NCBI GenBank assembly: GCA_020052415.1
Contig: JAGVPB010000043.1
Coordinates: 1-62,864, forward strand
Source: Bacteroidales bacterium
GTDB taxonomy: Bacteria > Bacteroidota > Bacteroidia > Bacteroidales > JAADJA01
DNA length: 62,864 nucleotides
Direction of reading: 5' to 3'
Below, in pieces: positions 36,142 to 44,741 of the stretch (position 1 is its first letter; the number at the start of each line of letters is the position of its first letter). Made by a program: the position numbers and the translations under genes. The notes below the pieces were generated by a model. That model saw only the letters and a list, made by a program, of their open reading frames with translations, ran no database searches and had not been told where the DNA came from.

Positions 36142-37089
36142 ATGAACAGGATTACCGGATTATTCAATATCAAATATCCTATCATTCAGGCGGGAATGAT
36201 ATGGTGCAGCGGATGGAAGCTGGCATCGGCAGTAAGCAACGCCGGCTGCCTGGGGCTGATCGGTTCAGGTTCGATGTATCCTGAAATTTTACGTGAGCAT
36301 ATCATTAAATGTAAAAAAGCCACCGATAAGCCGTTTGGAATTAATGTTCCGTTACTGTATCCGCAAATTGATGATCATATTAAGATCATACTCGATGAAA
36401 AAGTGAAAATAGTTTTTACTTCCGCCGGTAATCCAAAAAGATTTACCTCGTTGCTTAAGGACAATGGTGTTACGGTCGTTCATGTAGTAGCCAATTCGAA
36501 ATTTGCTCTGAAATGCGAAGAAGCAGGTGTTGATGCCGTTGTAGCAGAAGGATTTGAAGCCGGCGGACACAATGGTATTGAAGAAACTACAACTTTTTGT
36601 CTGATTCCCAGGGTAAGAGAATCCATTTCACTGCCGTTGATTGCGGCGGGTGGAATAGCTTCGGGCAGAGGGGTACTTGCAGCTTTTGCCCTTGGCGCAG
36701 AAGGTGTTCAAATTGGGAGCCGGTTTGCTGCATCTGTAGAATCATCGGCCCATGAAAATTTTAAAAAGGCAATGATCAGTTCTTCAGAAGGCGACACAAA
36801 GCTTGTTCTTAAAAAAATTATCCCGGTCAGGATACTGAAAAATAAATTCTATCAGCAGGTACAGGAAGCTGAGGATAGAGGTGCTTCTGCAGACGAACTC
36901 AGAGAACTCCTTGGAAGAGCCAGGGCCAAACTTGGAATGTTTGGGGGCGATCTGGATACGGGAGAACTTGAGATAGGTCAGATTGCGGGATTCATAAAAG
37001 AAATTAAACCTGCCGCTCAAATCATAGAAGAAATAGTGAATGAATTTGAGCAGGTACGGAAACAATTATCCAATTTTTCGTTTAAGTAA
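36142..37089 (+). CDS. Nitronate monooxygenase / FabK-like flavoenzyme
   Basis: 315 residues in an FMN-binding TIM barrel of the NMO/2-nitropropane dioxygenase family. Motifs: YPIIQAGMIW at the N-terminus, the conserved histidine in GFEAGGHNG, and the FMN phosphate site AAGGIASGRGVLAAFALGAEGVQIG. Family members oxidise nitronates or act as enoyl-ACP reductases (FabK), and these cannot be separated by eye. The gene lies directly upstream of the acyl-CoA dehydrogenase and etfBA genes on the same strand, which leaves open an acyl-chain role. Start chosen at 36142 because of the overlapping promoter box. Confidence 0.82.
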   Translation: MNRITGLFNIKYPIIQAGMIWCSGWKLASAVSNAGCLGLIGSGSMYPEILREHIIKCKKATDKPFGINVPLLYPQIDDHIKIILDEKVKIVFTSAGNPKRFTSLLKDNGVTVVHVVANSKFALKCEEAGVDAVVAEGFEAGGHNGIEETTTFCLIPRVRESISLPLIAAGGIASGRGVLAAFALGAEGVQIGSRFAASVESSAHENFKKAMISSSEGDTKLVLKKIIPVRILKNKFYQQVQEAEDRGASADELRELLGRARAKLGMFGGDLDTGELEIGQIAGFIKEIKPAAQIIEEIVNEFEQVRKQLSNFSFK

Positions 37090-37193
37090 AAAATGATTGT
37101 TATTTGAAGATGGTTGATTATTTGGAGGATAATTATCTATTTTTGGAAATTCTGGAATGATTACGTTTTTTACACCACACAAATATTTATTAC

Positions 37194-38339
37194 ATGAATT
37201 TTGAATTTACCGAAGAACAGATTATGATCAGGCAGGCGGCAAAAGACTTTGCCCAAAGAGACCTTCTTCAGGATGTGATTGAACGCGACACCCAAAGTAT
37301 TTACCCTGAAAAGCATGTTCAAACCATGAAGGAACTTGGCTTTCTTGGCATGACAATAGATCCTTCGTTAGGTGGTGGTGGAATGGATACAACTGCCTAT
37401 TTACTTGCAGTTGAAGAGATATCAAAAGTTGATGCCTCATTAAGTGTAATTATGTCGGTACACAATTCGCTTGTATGTTATGGGATTGACAAATTCTGTT
37501 CGCCGGAGCAGAAAGAAAAATATCTGCGTCCTTTGGCAAAGGGTGAAAAAATAGGAGCCTTTCTTCTTTCCGAACCTGAGGCCGGATCGGACGCAACTAT
37601 GCAAAGGACCCTGGCAGAAGACAAAGGCGACTATTATTTAGTCAACGGAACAAAGAACTGGATTACAAGCGCCAAACATGGAGATATTTATATCGTTATC
37701 GCCCAAACCCATCCGGAAAAAAGACATCACGGAATTAATGTCTTTATTGTTGAGAGAAAAACAGCGGGAATAAGTTTGGGGCCTCATGAGGATAAAATGG
37801 GAATGCGAAGCTCCGACACACATTCGGTAATGTTCACCGATGTTAAAGTTCCAAAGGAGAACCGGATTGGGGAAGATGGATTCGGATTTAAATTTGCAAT
37901 GCGGGCGCTCGAAGCCGGAAGGATCGGGATTGCTGCTCAGGCAACCGGAATTGCTGCCGGAGCCCTGGAAAGGGCGATTCGTTATGCCAAAGAAAGGAAA
38001 GCTTTCGGAACCGAACTTGCCCGGCATCAGGCAATAGCATTTAAATTAGCGGAAATGGCTGTAAAAGTTGAAAATGCAAGAAATCTTTACTTAAAGGCTG
38101 CCTGGCTCAAGGATCACGGAAAACCCTTCAGCATTGCCGGTTCCATGGCTAAATTATATGCCGCCGATATGGCAATGGAAGTTACCACTGAGGCAGTTCA
38201 GATACATGGTGGTTATGGTTATGTGAAGGAATACCATGTCGAACGCCTGATGCGTGAAGCCAAGCTGACCCAAATTTATGAAGGGACTTCGGAAATACAG
38301 AAAATTGTTATTTCAAGAGCTCTTTTGAATGATTTCTAA
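37194..38339 (+). CDS. Acyl-CoA dehydrogenase (short/branched-chain type)
   Basis: 381 residues, normal family size. FAD-dependent alpha,beta-dehydrogenation of acyl-CoA. Signatures: AFLLSEPEAGSDA, NGTKNWITSA, RIGIAAQATGIAAGALERA, QIHGGYGYVKEYHVERLMREAK and the catalytic base Glu in YEGTSEIQKIVISRALL. The last motif position is typical of butyryl-CoA dehydrogenases. The etfB-etfA pair follows after 80 bp on the same strand, providing the electron acceptor. Chain-length preference is an inference; butyryl- or isobutyryl-CoA would fit the IcmF and butyrate-kinase-like genes 8 kb away. Confidence 0.93.
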   Translation: MNFEFTEEQIMIRQAAKDFAQRDLLQDVIERDTQSIYPEKHVQTMKELGFLGMTIDPSLGGGGMDTTAYLLAVEEISKVDASLSVIMSVHNSLVCYGIDKFCSPEQKEKYLRPLAKGEKIGAFLLSEPEAGSDATMQRTLAEDKGDYYLVNGTKNWITSAKHGDIYIVIAQTHPEKRHHGINVFIVERKTAGISLGPHEDKMGMRSSDTHSVMFTDVKVPKENRIGEDGFGFKFAMRALEAGRIGIAAQATGIAAGALERAIRYAKERKAFGTELARHQAIAFKLAEMAVKVENARNLYLKAAWLKDHGKPFSIAGSMAKLYAADMAMEVTTEAVQIHGGYGYVKEYHVERLMREAKLTQIYEGTSEIQKIVISRALLNDF

Positions 38340-38376
38340 CCATGAGATTTTACCTGGATTAATAACAAAGAGTTTT

Positions 38377-38384
38377 TATCTTTG
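38377..38384 (+). promoter_or_regulatory. -7 box (TATCTTTG) for etfBA
   Basis: Matches TAnnTTTG, 35 bp before the etfB ATG. It suggests etfBA can be transcribed separately from the acyl-CoA dehydrogenase gene. Confidence 0.5.
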
Positions 38385-38419
38385 CCTTTCGATTTTTTAT
38401 TTTACAAAAAATATTAAAG

Positions 38420-39169
38420 ATGAAAATATTAATTTGTATCAGCAATGTTCCTGATACCACGACCAAGATCAGGTTTGTGAATAATAATACGGCTTTCGAT
38501 ACTACCGGGGTTCAGTGGATCATCAATCCCTGGGATGAGCTTGCTTTAACACGAGCTTTGGAACTGAAGGAAACCAATTCCGGTATCGTGGAAAAAGTAA
38601 CTGTAATAAATGTCGGCAGCCAGGTAACAGAACCTACAATAAGGAAAGCTCTTGCCATCGGGGCGGATGATGCAATTCGTGTGAATGCAGAACCAAAGGA
38701 TGCTTATTATGTGGCATACCAAATAGCAGAAGCTGTTAAGAATGAGGGTTATGATATTATTATTGCCGGGATTGAATCAAGCGATTATAACGGTTCAGGT
38801 GTTGGAGGAATGGTCGCAGAATTACTGGGGATTACATCAGTTTCCTCTGTATCAAAGATAGAACTGGAAAACGGCGGTATTGTTTTGCAGAGAGAAATTG
38901 ACGGGGGATCTGAAGTCATTGAAGTTCAACCTCCTTTTGTGTCAATTATTCAGAAAGGAATTACCAAAGAGCCCCGCATTCCTTCGATGAGGGGGATCAT
39001 GATGGCAAGGACCAGGCCGTTAAAAGTGTTGGGGCCTTTTACAACCGAAGCCCATACTGAATTTATTGATTATATTTTACCTCCGGCAAAATCAGCCTGT
39101 AAATTGATTGACCCGGAGAACATGAAGGAACTGGTTCATTTATTACATACCGAAGCAAAAGTGATTTAA
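38420..39169 (+). CDS. etfB: Electron transfer flavoprotein subunit beta
   Basis: 249 residues. EtfB binds AMP (or FAD in bifurcating types) and partners EtfA to take electrons from acyl-CoA dehydrogenase. Conserved stretches: VPDTTTKIRF, INPWDELALTRALELKE, IIAGIESSDYNGSGVGGMVAELLGI, and PRIPSMRGIMMARTRPL near the end. It is followed by etfA after 53 bp. The convergent membrane Fe-S oxidoreductase gene suggests electrons go to quinone. Confidence 0.94.
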   Translation: MKILICISNVPDTTTKIRFVNNNTAFDTTGVQWIINPWDELALTRALELKETNSGIVEKVTVINVGSQVTEPTIRKALAIGADDAIRVNAEPKDAYYVAYQIAEAVKNEGYDIIIAGIESSDYNGSGVGGMVAELLGITSVSSVSKIELENGGIVLQREIDGGSEVIEVQPPFVSIIQKGITKEPRIPSMRGIMMARTRPLKVLGPFTTEAHTEFIDYILPPAKSACKLIDPENMKELVHLLHTEAKVI

Positions 39170-39222
39170 TAATTATTGCCATATATTTTACCCAATCATT
39201 GGCAACAAAAAAATAAAGGATT

Positions 39223-40197
39223 ATGTCAGTTTTAGTATTTACTGAGAATTGGGATGGAAAATTCAAAAAATTAAGTTTTGAGCTGGTCTCATACAGCTCA
39301 GAACTGGCAAAGCTAATGGGTACAATAGTTACCGTAATTTCCATAGGCAATGTTTCTGAAGAAGAAATAAATAAACTTGGAAACTATGGTGCAGCAAAGG
39401 TACTCAGGGTAGAAAATGATAAATTAAAATACCTGGTCAATTCTGCTTATGGTTCGGCCATCTTTCAGGCAGCACAAAAAGAGAATGCCGAAGTTGTGGT
39501 GTTGAGTAACAATTTTACAGGTAAAGCGCTTGCGCCCAGACTCTCGGTAAAGTTAAATGCAGGGCTGGTTGCCGGGGTAACAGCTCTGCCATCAGGTTTG
39601 AGCCCGTTTGTTGTAAAGAAGAAAGCTTTTACAGGCAAGGCCTTTGCTAACGTCAAAATAAATTCACCAAAAAAAGTTCTGACCCTGTCTCAAAACTCTT
39701 TTGGGGTAATTGAATCAAAAAGCACCTTTGTTATTGAATCATTTGCGCCGGATTTTTCAGAAAAGGATTTCGGAATGGTTGTTAAAGACAGCACAAAACT
39801 GACTGGTAAAGTTTTGCTTACGGATGCTGATATCGTTGTTTCAGGCGGGCGCGGAATGAAAGGCCCTGAAAACTGGGGACCGATTGAAGAGCTGGCCGGA
39901 TTGCTTGGTGGTGCTACTGCCTGTTCCAGGCCTGTTTCCGACGAAGGCTGGAGGCCTCATACGGAACACACTGGTCAAACCGGAAAAATCATAGCTCCCA
40001 ACCTGTATATTGCAGCAGGAATTTCCGGAGCTATTCAGCATTTGGCTGGAGTTAACTCGTCAAAATGTATTGTAGCTATTAATAAAGACAAGGATGCCCC
40101 GATATTTGAAGCTGCTGATTACGGTGTTGTGGGCGATGTACTCAAAGTACTGCCTGAGCTTGCCAGGGCTGTGAAAGAATTTAAAGCTGAAAATTGA
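39223..40197 (+). CDS. etfA: Electron transfer flavoprotein subunit alpha
   Basis: 324 residues. EtfA carries the redox FAD in its C-terminal domain, which is clear here: VSGGRGMKGPENWGPIEELA, GATACSRPVSDEGWRPHTEHTGQTGK, NLYIAAGISGAIQHLAG and IVAINKDKDAPIFEAADYGVVGD. With EtfB it passes electrons from acyl-CoA dehydrogenases to a membrane oxidoreductase. The stop lies 40 bp from the end of the convergent EtfD/EMO-like gene. Confidence 0.95.
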   Translation: MSVLVFTENWDGKFKKLSFELVSYSSELAKLMGTIVTVISIGNVSEEEINKLGNYGAAKVLRVENDKLKYLVNSAYGSAIFQAAQKENAEVVVLSNNFTGKALAPRLSVKLNAGLVAGVTALPSGLSPFVVKKKAFTGKAFANVKINSPKKVLTLSQNSFGVIESKSTFVIESFAPDFSEKDFGMVVKDSTKLTGKVLLTDADIVVSGGRGMKGPENWGPIEELAGLLGGATACSRPVSDEGWRPHTEHTGQTGKIIAPNLYIAAGISGAIQHLAGVNSSKCIVAINKDKDAPIFEAADYGVVGDVLKVLPELARAVKEFKAEN

Positions 40198-40237
40198 TTT
40201 TTCGGGGCTTATACTGATTTACTTTTGATTTATCCGA

Positions 40238-42325
40238 TTATAATCCTAACGATTTCGATACCAGTTCAGCAAGGTCGTAGTTTTTTATCTCTTCTTCCTT
40301 ATTCTTGTATTTGATGCCATCGGTCATCATGACCATGCAAAACGGACAGCCAGTACAAATGATATCTGCTCCGGTGCTGATGGCCTCTTCAGTCCGTTCA
40401 ATAAATACTTCTTTATCTCCCTTTTCAGCCTCCTTGAACATTTGTCCTCCGCCTGCGCCACAACAAAGGGCAAAGCTTTTGTTTCGCTTCATCTCCACCT
40501 TTTCTGACGGAATGGCATCAAGTATATCCCTCGGTGCCTTGTATTCGCCGTTACCTCGTCCAAGATAACAAGGATCGTGGAAAGTGATCTTTCTGTCTTT
40601 AAAAATCCCGTCTGTTATGGTGATCTTTTTATCATTAATCATATTCCTGAGAAATTGCGAATGATGAATGACTTCATATTTTCCGCCAAATTCAGGATAT
40701 TCATTTAAGAGAGTATTATAATCATGGGGACAGCAAGTGATGATCTTTTTTACCTCATAACGGTTCATCACTTCGATATTCATCAGAGCCTGCATCTGGA
40801 AAAGCATTTCGTTGCCTGCCCGCCGGGCAACATCCCCGCTGTCTGATTCTTCAGTCCCAAGGACGGCATAATCAGTTTTCAGATAATCCAATATTTTAGC
40901 AAATTCACGGGTTACCTTTTTATACCTGTCATCAAAGGCCCCTGCTGATCCCACCCAGAAAAGATATTCAGGTTTTTTACCTGCATTTACCAAATTAGCC
41001 ATGACCGGTACATTCAGCCCTTCTGCCCAAAGTAATCTGTCCTGTGGCGAAAACTGCCACGGAGCGCCATTATTCTCGATATTGGTAAAAATAGCGTTCA
41101 GTTCTCCGGGAGCGGCCGATTGTTCCATGACCAGATATCTCCTCATATCCACAATGATTGATGGATGGTTGATGTTGACAGGACATTCCTGTGCACAGGC
41201 ATTACAAGTGGTGCATGCCCATAGCTCCTCCGGTGAAATGTAATCCCCGATCAGAGCTTTGTGATCGTCAAATCCTTTACCCACCCGAACTATTCCCGGG
41301 CCTTTTTCTTTCATCCGCGCCCGAACATCCATGATGATTTTGCGGGGAGAAAGTTTTTTTCCCGTTATGTTTGCCGGACAAACAGCAGTACATCTTCCGC
41401 ATTCAGTACAAGTAAGTGAATCCAGGTAATTTTTCCATGTGATATCTTCCACATCTTTTACTCCAAAACGGCTGACCACGGATTCTGCATTTTCTGTCGG
41501 GGCGCTGAAGGCTGTATCCAGATTCATCATCAGCTTCACTTCCTTTGTTATTTCAGGCATGTTGTACAAATAACCAAGTGGTTCGAGGCGGGAGAGGAAG
41601 ACATTCGGAACCGACATAAACACATGAAAATGCTTGGAATAAGGTAAAACATTGGCAAATAAAAATATCAGAAGGATGTGCGACCACCAAAAGATTTCAT
41701 AAAGATTCAGAAGGACGGGAACACTGAAAAAATGTATGTTGATGAATTCTCTGGTCAGAAACTTGCTTATTGGGTAAACACCGGCAAAATCTGTTTTCTG
41801 AGAGTGCAGGATATAATAAACCATATTCATTCCCAGCAGGGAAATCATTAATAAAAATATCAGGGTCAATGCGATGTTGGCATCGAGGTGCGAAACATGT
41901 TTCATTTCGATCCCGCTAAAACGTTTCATGTTTGCGAATATTCTTCTTGCTAGAAAAACAAGGATGGCAATTGCAATGATGAATGCAAAAATATCACCCG
42001 AAGCCATGACGATGTCGTAAAAGATCCCTGAAAAACGAAGAATCCTGTCGGTATTGAAAAGGCCATCAATAATCATTTCGATGCTTCCTATGAGGATGAC
42101 ACAAAATCCCCAGAAAACCATGGCATGCAAGAAACCAATAAAAGGAAGCCGGAAAATTTTGGTTTGTCCGAAAGCCACCTCCATCATCATTTTAAACCGT
42201 TTTCCATAATCTCCGATGGGAAAGGGTTTGGTTATCCTGAACCATGAATATATCCTGAGGATAGTCCAGCCAAAGATGCCCAGAGTAAGGGCCACCGTGA
42301 TAATAAATACAATCTGCCTGGTCAT
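40238..42325 (-). CDS. Membrane Fe-S oxidoreductase, EtfD/EMO-like (ETF:quinone oxidoreductase)
   Basis: 695 residues. The N-terminal third has about six membrane helices in a NarI-like cytochrome b arrangement with His residues. Two [4Fe-4S] ferredoxin motifs follow: CTECGRCTAVCPANI and CTTCNACAQECPVNI. The C-terminus has two CCG cysteine-rich domains as in heterodisulfide reductase HdrB (CCPHDYN, HDPCYLGRGN, CCGAGGGQM, CTGCPFC). This is the layout of mycobacterial EtfD and of EMO from syntrophic fatty-acid oxidisers, which move electrons from reduced EtfAB to menaquinone. Location next to etfBA, convergent, supports that role. Haem ligands were not mapped individually. Confidence 0.87.
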   Translation of the reverse strand: MTRQIVFIITVALTLGIFGWTILRIYSWFRITKPFPIGDYGKRFKMMMEVAFGQTKIFRLPFIGFLHAMVFWGFCVILIGSIEMIIDGLFNTDRILRFSGIFYDIVMASGDIFAFIIAIAILVFLARRIFANMKRFSGIEMKHVSHLDANIALTLIFLLMISLLGMNMVYYILHSQKTDFAGVYPISKFLTREFINIHFFSVPVLLNLYEIFWWSHILLIFLFANVLPYSKHFHVFMSVPNVFLSRLEPLGYLYNMPEITKEVKLMMNLDTAFSAPTENAESVVSRFGVKDVEDITWKNYLDSLTCTECGRCTAVCPANITGKKLSPRKIIMDVRARMKEKGPGIVRVGKGFDDHKALIGDYISPEELWACTTCNACAQECPVNINHPSIIVDMRRYLVMEQSAAPGELNAIFTNIENNGAPWQFSPQDRLLWAEGLNVPVMANLVNAGKKPEYLFWVGSAGAFDDRYKKVTREFAKILDYLKTDYAVLGTEESDSGDVARRAGNEMLFQMQALMNIEVMNRYEVKKIITCCPHDYNTLLNEYPEFGGKYEVIHHSQFLRNMINDKKITITDGIFKDRKITFHDPCYLGRGNGEYKAPRDILDAIPSEKVEMKRNKSFALCCGAGGGQMFKEAEKGDKEVFIERTEEAISTGADIICTGCPFCMVMMTDGIKYKNKEEEIKNYDLAELVSKSLGL

Positions 42326-42442
42326 AATATGTCAATTAAAAACATTACAATTTTATGAAAATTAAAATTAAGAATGGAAATAAATTACTGATGTAACTCA
42401 TTTCTAAAACGTTAATATTCGTTAAAAACAAAATAATCCTCA

Positions 42443-43888
42443 ATGCCAAAACGTACTTTTGTGAACGTGAACCGAAAAGGTTTTATATTGATCATTGTCG
42501 TTATCACACTCGCGTTGATCGGGTTAATGATTATCCAATCCTTTTGGATCAGGAGCGCCATAACTGTAAAGGAAGCCAATTTTGTCCGTGATGTTAATGA
42601 GGCTGTTTCATCTGTTGTTTACCGGATCGAGAAAGAAGAGACAGCACACAGGCTCAAGGATCAGATGAATTTTATGCAGCAGCAACAATGGATGGAAACC
42701 ATAGATTCGTTAAACCTTTTAAAAGCGCAGGAAAACAATTCATTTTTCGAAAGAACCGATGTAAACAGGTTTTTGAGGAAGTCAAAAATCATGCAGGATA
42801 TCTTTAATAATATGTTTTTTGATTACAGTAATATCCCTGTTGAGAACAGAGTGGATGTCTTTGTTTTGGACTCGATGATTTCGGGAGCACTTAAGGCAAA
42901 AGGCATAAATACTCTTTATGAATTTGGCATTTTCAGCCCATCGCGTAACTTCATGCCGGTTCAAAAAACAGGAAAGTATCCCAAAGAATTACTGAATAAT
43001 GGTTTCAGTTTTACACTTTTCCCATCCGATATGTTTAGCAGTCCGGATTACCTGATGGTTTATTTTCCAAACGAAAAAAGGTTTATTATTACCCAACTCT
43101 GGGGGACGTTATCTGTCGCAATTATTTTTATAATTTTGATCATCCTTTCGTTTGCTTATACCGTGATTACTATTTTAAAGCAAAAGAAAATATCGGATAT
43201 GAAAAACGACTTTATCAACAATATGACGCATGAATTCAAGACACCTGTTTCGACCATATCACTGGCTTGTGAAGCGTTGAGTGATAAGGACGTTATAAAA
43301 TCGGAGAATTTGTACGAAAGCTATATCAGTGTAATCAGTGAAGAGAACAAGCGCCTGGGAAACATGGCCGAAAGAATACTACAATCAGCCTCGCTTGAAA
43401 AAGGCCGGATTTTATTAAAGATTGAAGAACTTGATGTTCATTTGATTATTGCAGAAGCCATCAATAATATTTTGCTTCAGGTTGAGAAAAAAGGCGGTAA
43501 AATAAAGACAAGCTTTAATGCCCAATCCCATTATATCATGGCCGATAAAATCCATTTTACCAATGTCGTTTTTAATCTGTTGGACAACGCCAATAAATAT
43601 ACTCCTTCCAATCCTGAAATTGAAATTTCGACTGAAAATTCTTACAGTGGTATCCTGATCTCGGTAAAAGATAACGGACTTGGGATCAGCAAGGCGAACC
43701 AGAAAAAAATCTTTGAAAAATTATACCGGGTACCATCAGGGAATATTCACAACGTGAAAGGATTTGGCCTGGGGTTAAGTTATGTAAAAGCTATCGTTGA
43801 ACAACATGGCGGAAAAATTACCCTTGAAAGCGAACTGAACAAGAGAACTAATTTTATTATATATTTACCAATAAATTCTAAAAGTTGA
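42443..43888 (+). CDS. Sensor histidine kinase, RprX-like
   Basis: 481 residues: membrane helix at about 13-33, a periplasmic domain of about 190 residues, a second helix at about 217-245, then the kinase core. H-box NMTHEFKTPVSTISLACEAL with the phosphorylated His, N-box FNLLDNANKYT, G1 VKDNGLGIS and G2 GFGLGLSYVKAIVEQHGGKI are all intact. The paired regulator follows after 76 bp. The arrangement and the extended periplasmic region resemble RprX of Bacteroides. The stimulus is unknown. Confidence 0.9.
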   Translation: MPKRTFVNVNRKGFILIIVVITLALIGLMIIQSFWIRSAITVKEANFVRDVNEAVSSVVYRIEKEETAHRLKDQMNFMQQQQWMETIDSLNLLKAQENNSFFERTDVNRFLRKSKIMQDIFNNMFFDYSNIPVENRVDVFVLDSMISGALKAKGINTLYEFGIFSPSRNFMPVQKTGKYPKELLNNGFSFTLFPSDMFSSPDYLMVYFPNEKRFIITQLWGTLSVAIIFIILIILSFAYTVITILKQKKISDMKNDFINNMTHEFKTPVSTISLACEALSDKDVIKSENLYESYISVISEENKRLGNMAERILQSASLEKGRILLKIEELDVHLIIAEAINNILLQVEKKGGKIKTSFNAQSHYIMADKIHFTNVVFNLLDNANKYTPSNPEIEISTENSYSGILISVKDNGLGISKANQKKIFEKLYRVPSGNIHNVKGFGLGLSYVKAIVEQHGGKITLESELNKRTNFIIYLPINSKS

Positions 43889-43964
43889 AATTAGTGATCA
43901 TGAATTCAGATGGTTCCGTTTATCAATAATTTTACCGGATTGAATTCTAAAAAATATCAAATCC

Positions 43965-44666
43965 ATGGAAGAAGATAAAATTAAAATCCTGCTTGCCGAA
44001 GATGATAAAAACCTCGGTTCTGTACTTACTTCTTACCTGAATGCAAAAGGATTTCCGACTACACTTTGTGTCAACGGCCAGGAGGCTTTTGACAAGTATA
44101 AAAAGGACAGATTCGATTTTTGTATTATTGATGTAATGATGCCAATAAAGGATGGATATACTTTAACAAAGGAGATCAGGATGATTGACAGCAAAATTCC
44201 AATCCTTTTTCTTACAGCGAAATCAATGCAGGAGGACAAAGTGAAAGGGTTCGAGCTGGGTGCCGACGACTACCTCACCAAACCCTTCAGCATGGAAGAG
44301 TTGCTCCTGCGCATAAGGGCAATTATCCGAAGGACAACTGAAGCGAAAACGCCAGATCCGAACCGTAACTTTTATGAAATCGGATCATTCCGGTTTGATT
44401 ATAACCGTCAAATTTTAAAAACTTCAGAAGTTGAATACAAACTAACTTCGAAAGAATCGGAATTGCTCAAAATGCTTTGCGACAATATGAACGACGTTCT
44501 CGACCGGAGTGTGGCATTGAAAAAAATATGGCAGGACGACAGCTATTTTAATGCCCGCAGCATGGATGTTTACATTACCAAACTCCGTAAATTTCTTAAG
44601 GCAGATCCCGGTATTGAACTGATCAACGTACATGGAGTAGGATTCAAGTTAGTGGTAAATCCCTGA
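43965..44666 (+). CDS. OmpR-family response regulator, RprY-like
   Basis: 233 residues. Receiver domain with acidic pocket AEDDKN, phosphorylated Asp in IIDVMMPIKDG and conserved Lys in FLTAKS, followed by a winged-helix DNA-binding domain (YKLTSKESELLKMLCDN, SMDVYITKLRKFLK, VHGVGFKLVV). It is the partner of the kinase just upstream and close in appearance to RprY of Bacteroides, an essential-type regulator in that group. Target genes cannot be inferred here. Confidence 0.92.
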   Translation: MEEDKIKILLAEDDKNLGSVLTSYLNAKGFPTTLCVNGQEAFDKYKKDRFDFCIIDVMMPIKDGYTLTKEIRMIDSKIPILFLTAKSMQEDKVKGFELGADDYLTKPFSMEELLLRIRAIIRRTTEAKTPDPNRNFYEIGSFRFDYNRQILKTSEVEYKLTSKESELLKMLCDNMNDVLDRSVALKKIWQDDSYFNARSMDVYITKLRKFLKADPGIELINVHGVGFKLVVNP

Positions 44667-44714
44667 CTAAAATTATGGTGTATAACTATTGACCCGAAAG
44701 GATAATCTTTACAA

Positions 44715-44734
44715 CGAAAATTTTAGAATTTTCG
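44715..44734. terminator. Palindrome between convergent genes (possible bidirectional terminator)
   Basis: Perfect 8-bp inverted repeat CGAAAATT-TTAG-AATTTTCG between the regulator and the serine hydrolase, which converge. The stem is AT-rich and there is no long T run, so terminator strength is doubtful. Confidence 0.35.
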
Positions 44735-44741
44735 CCGGATT

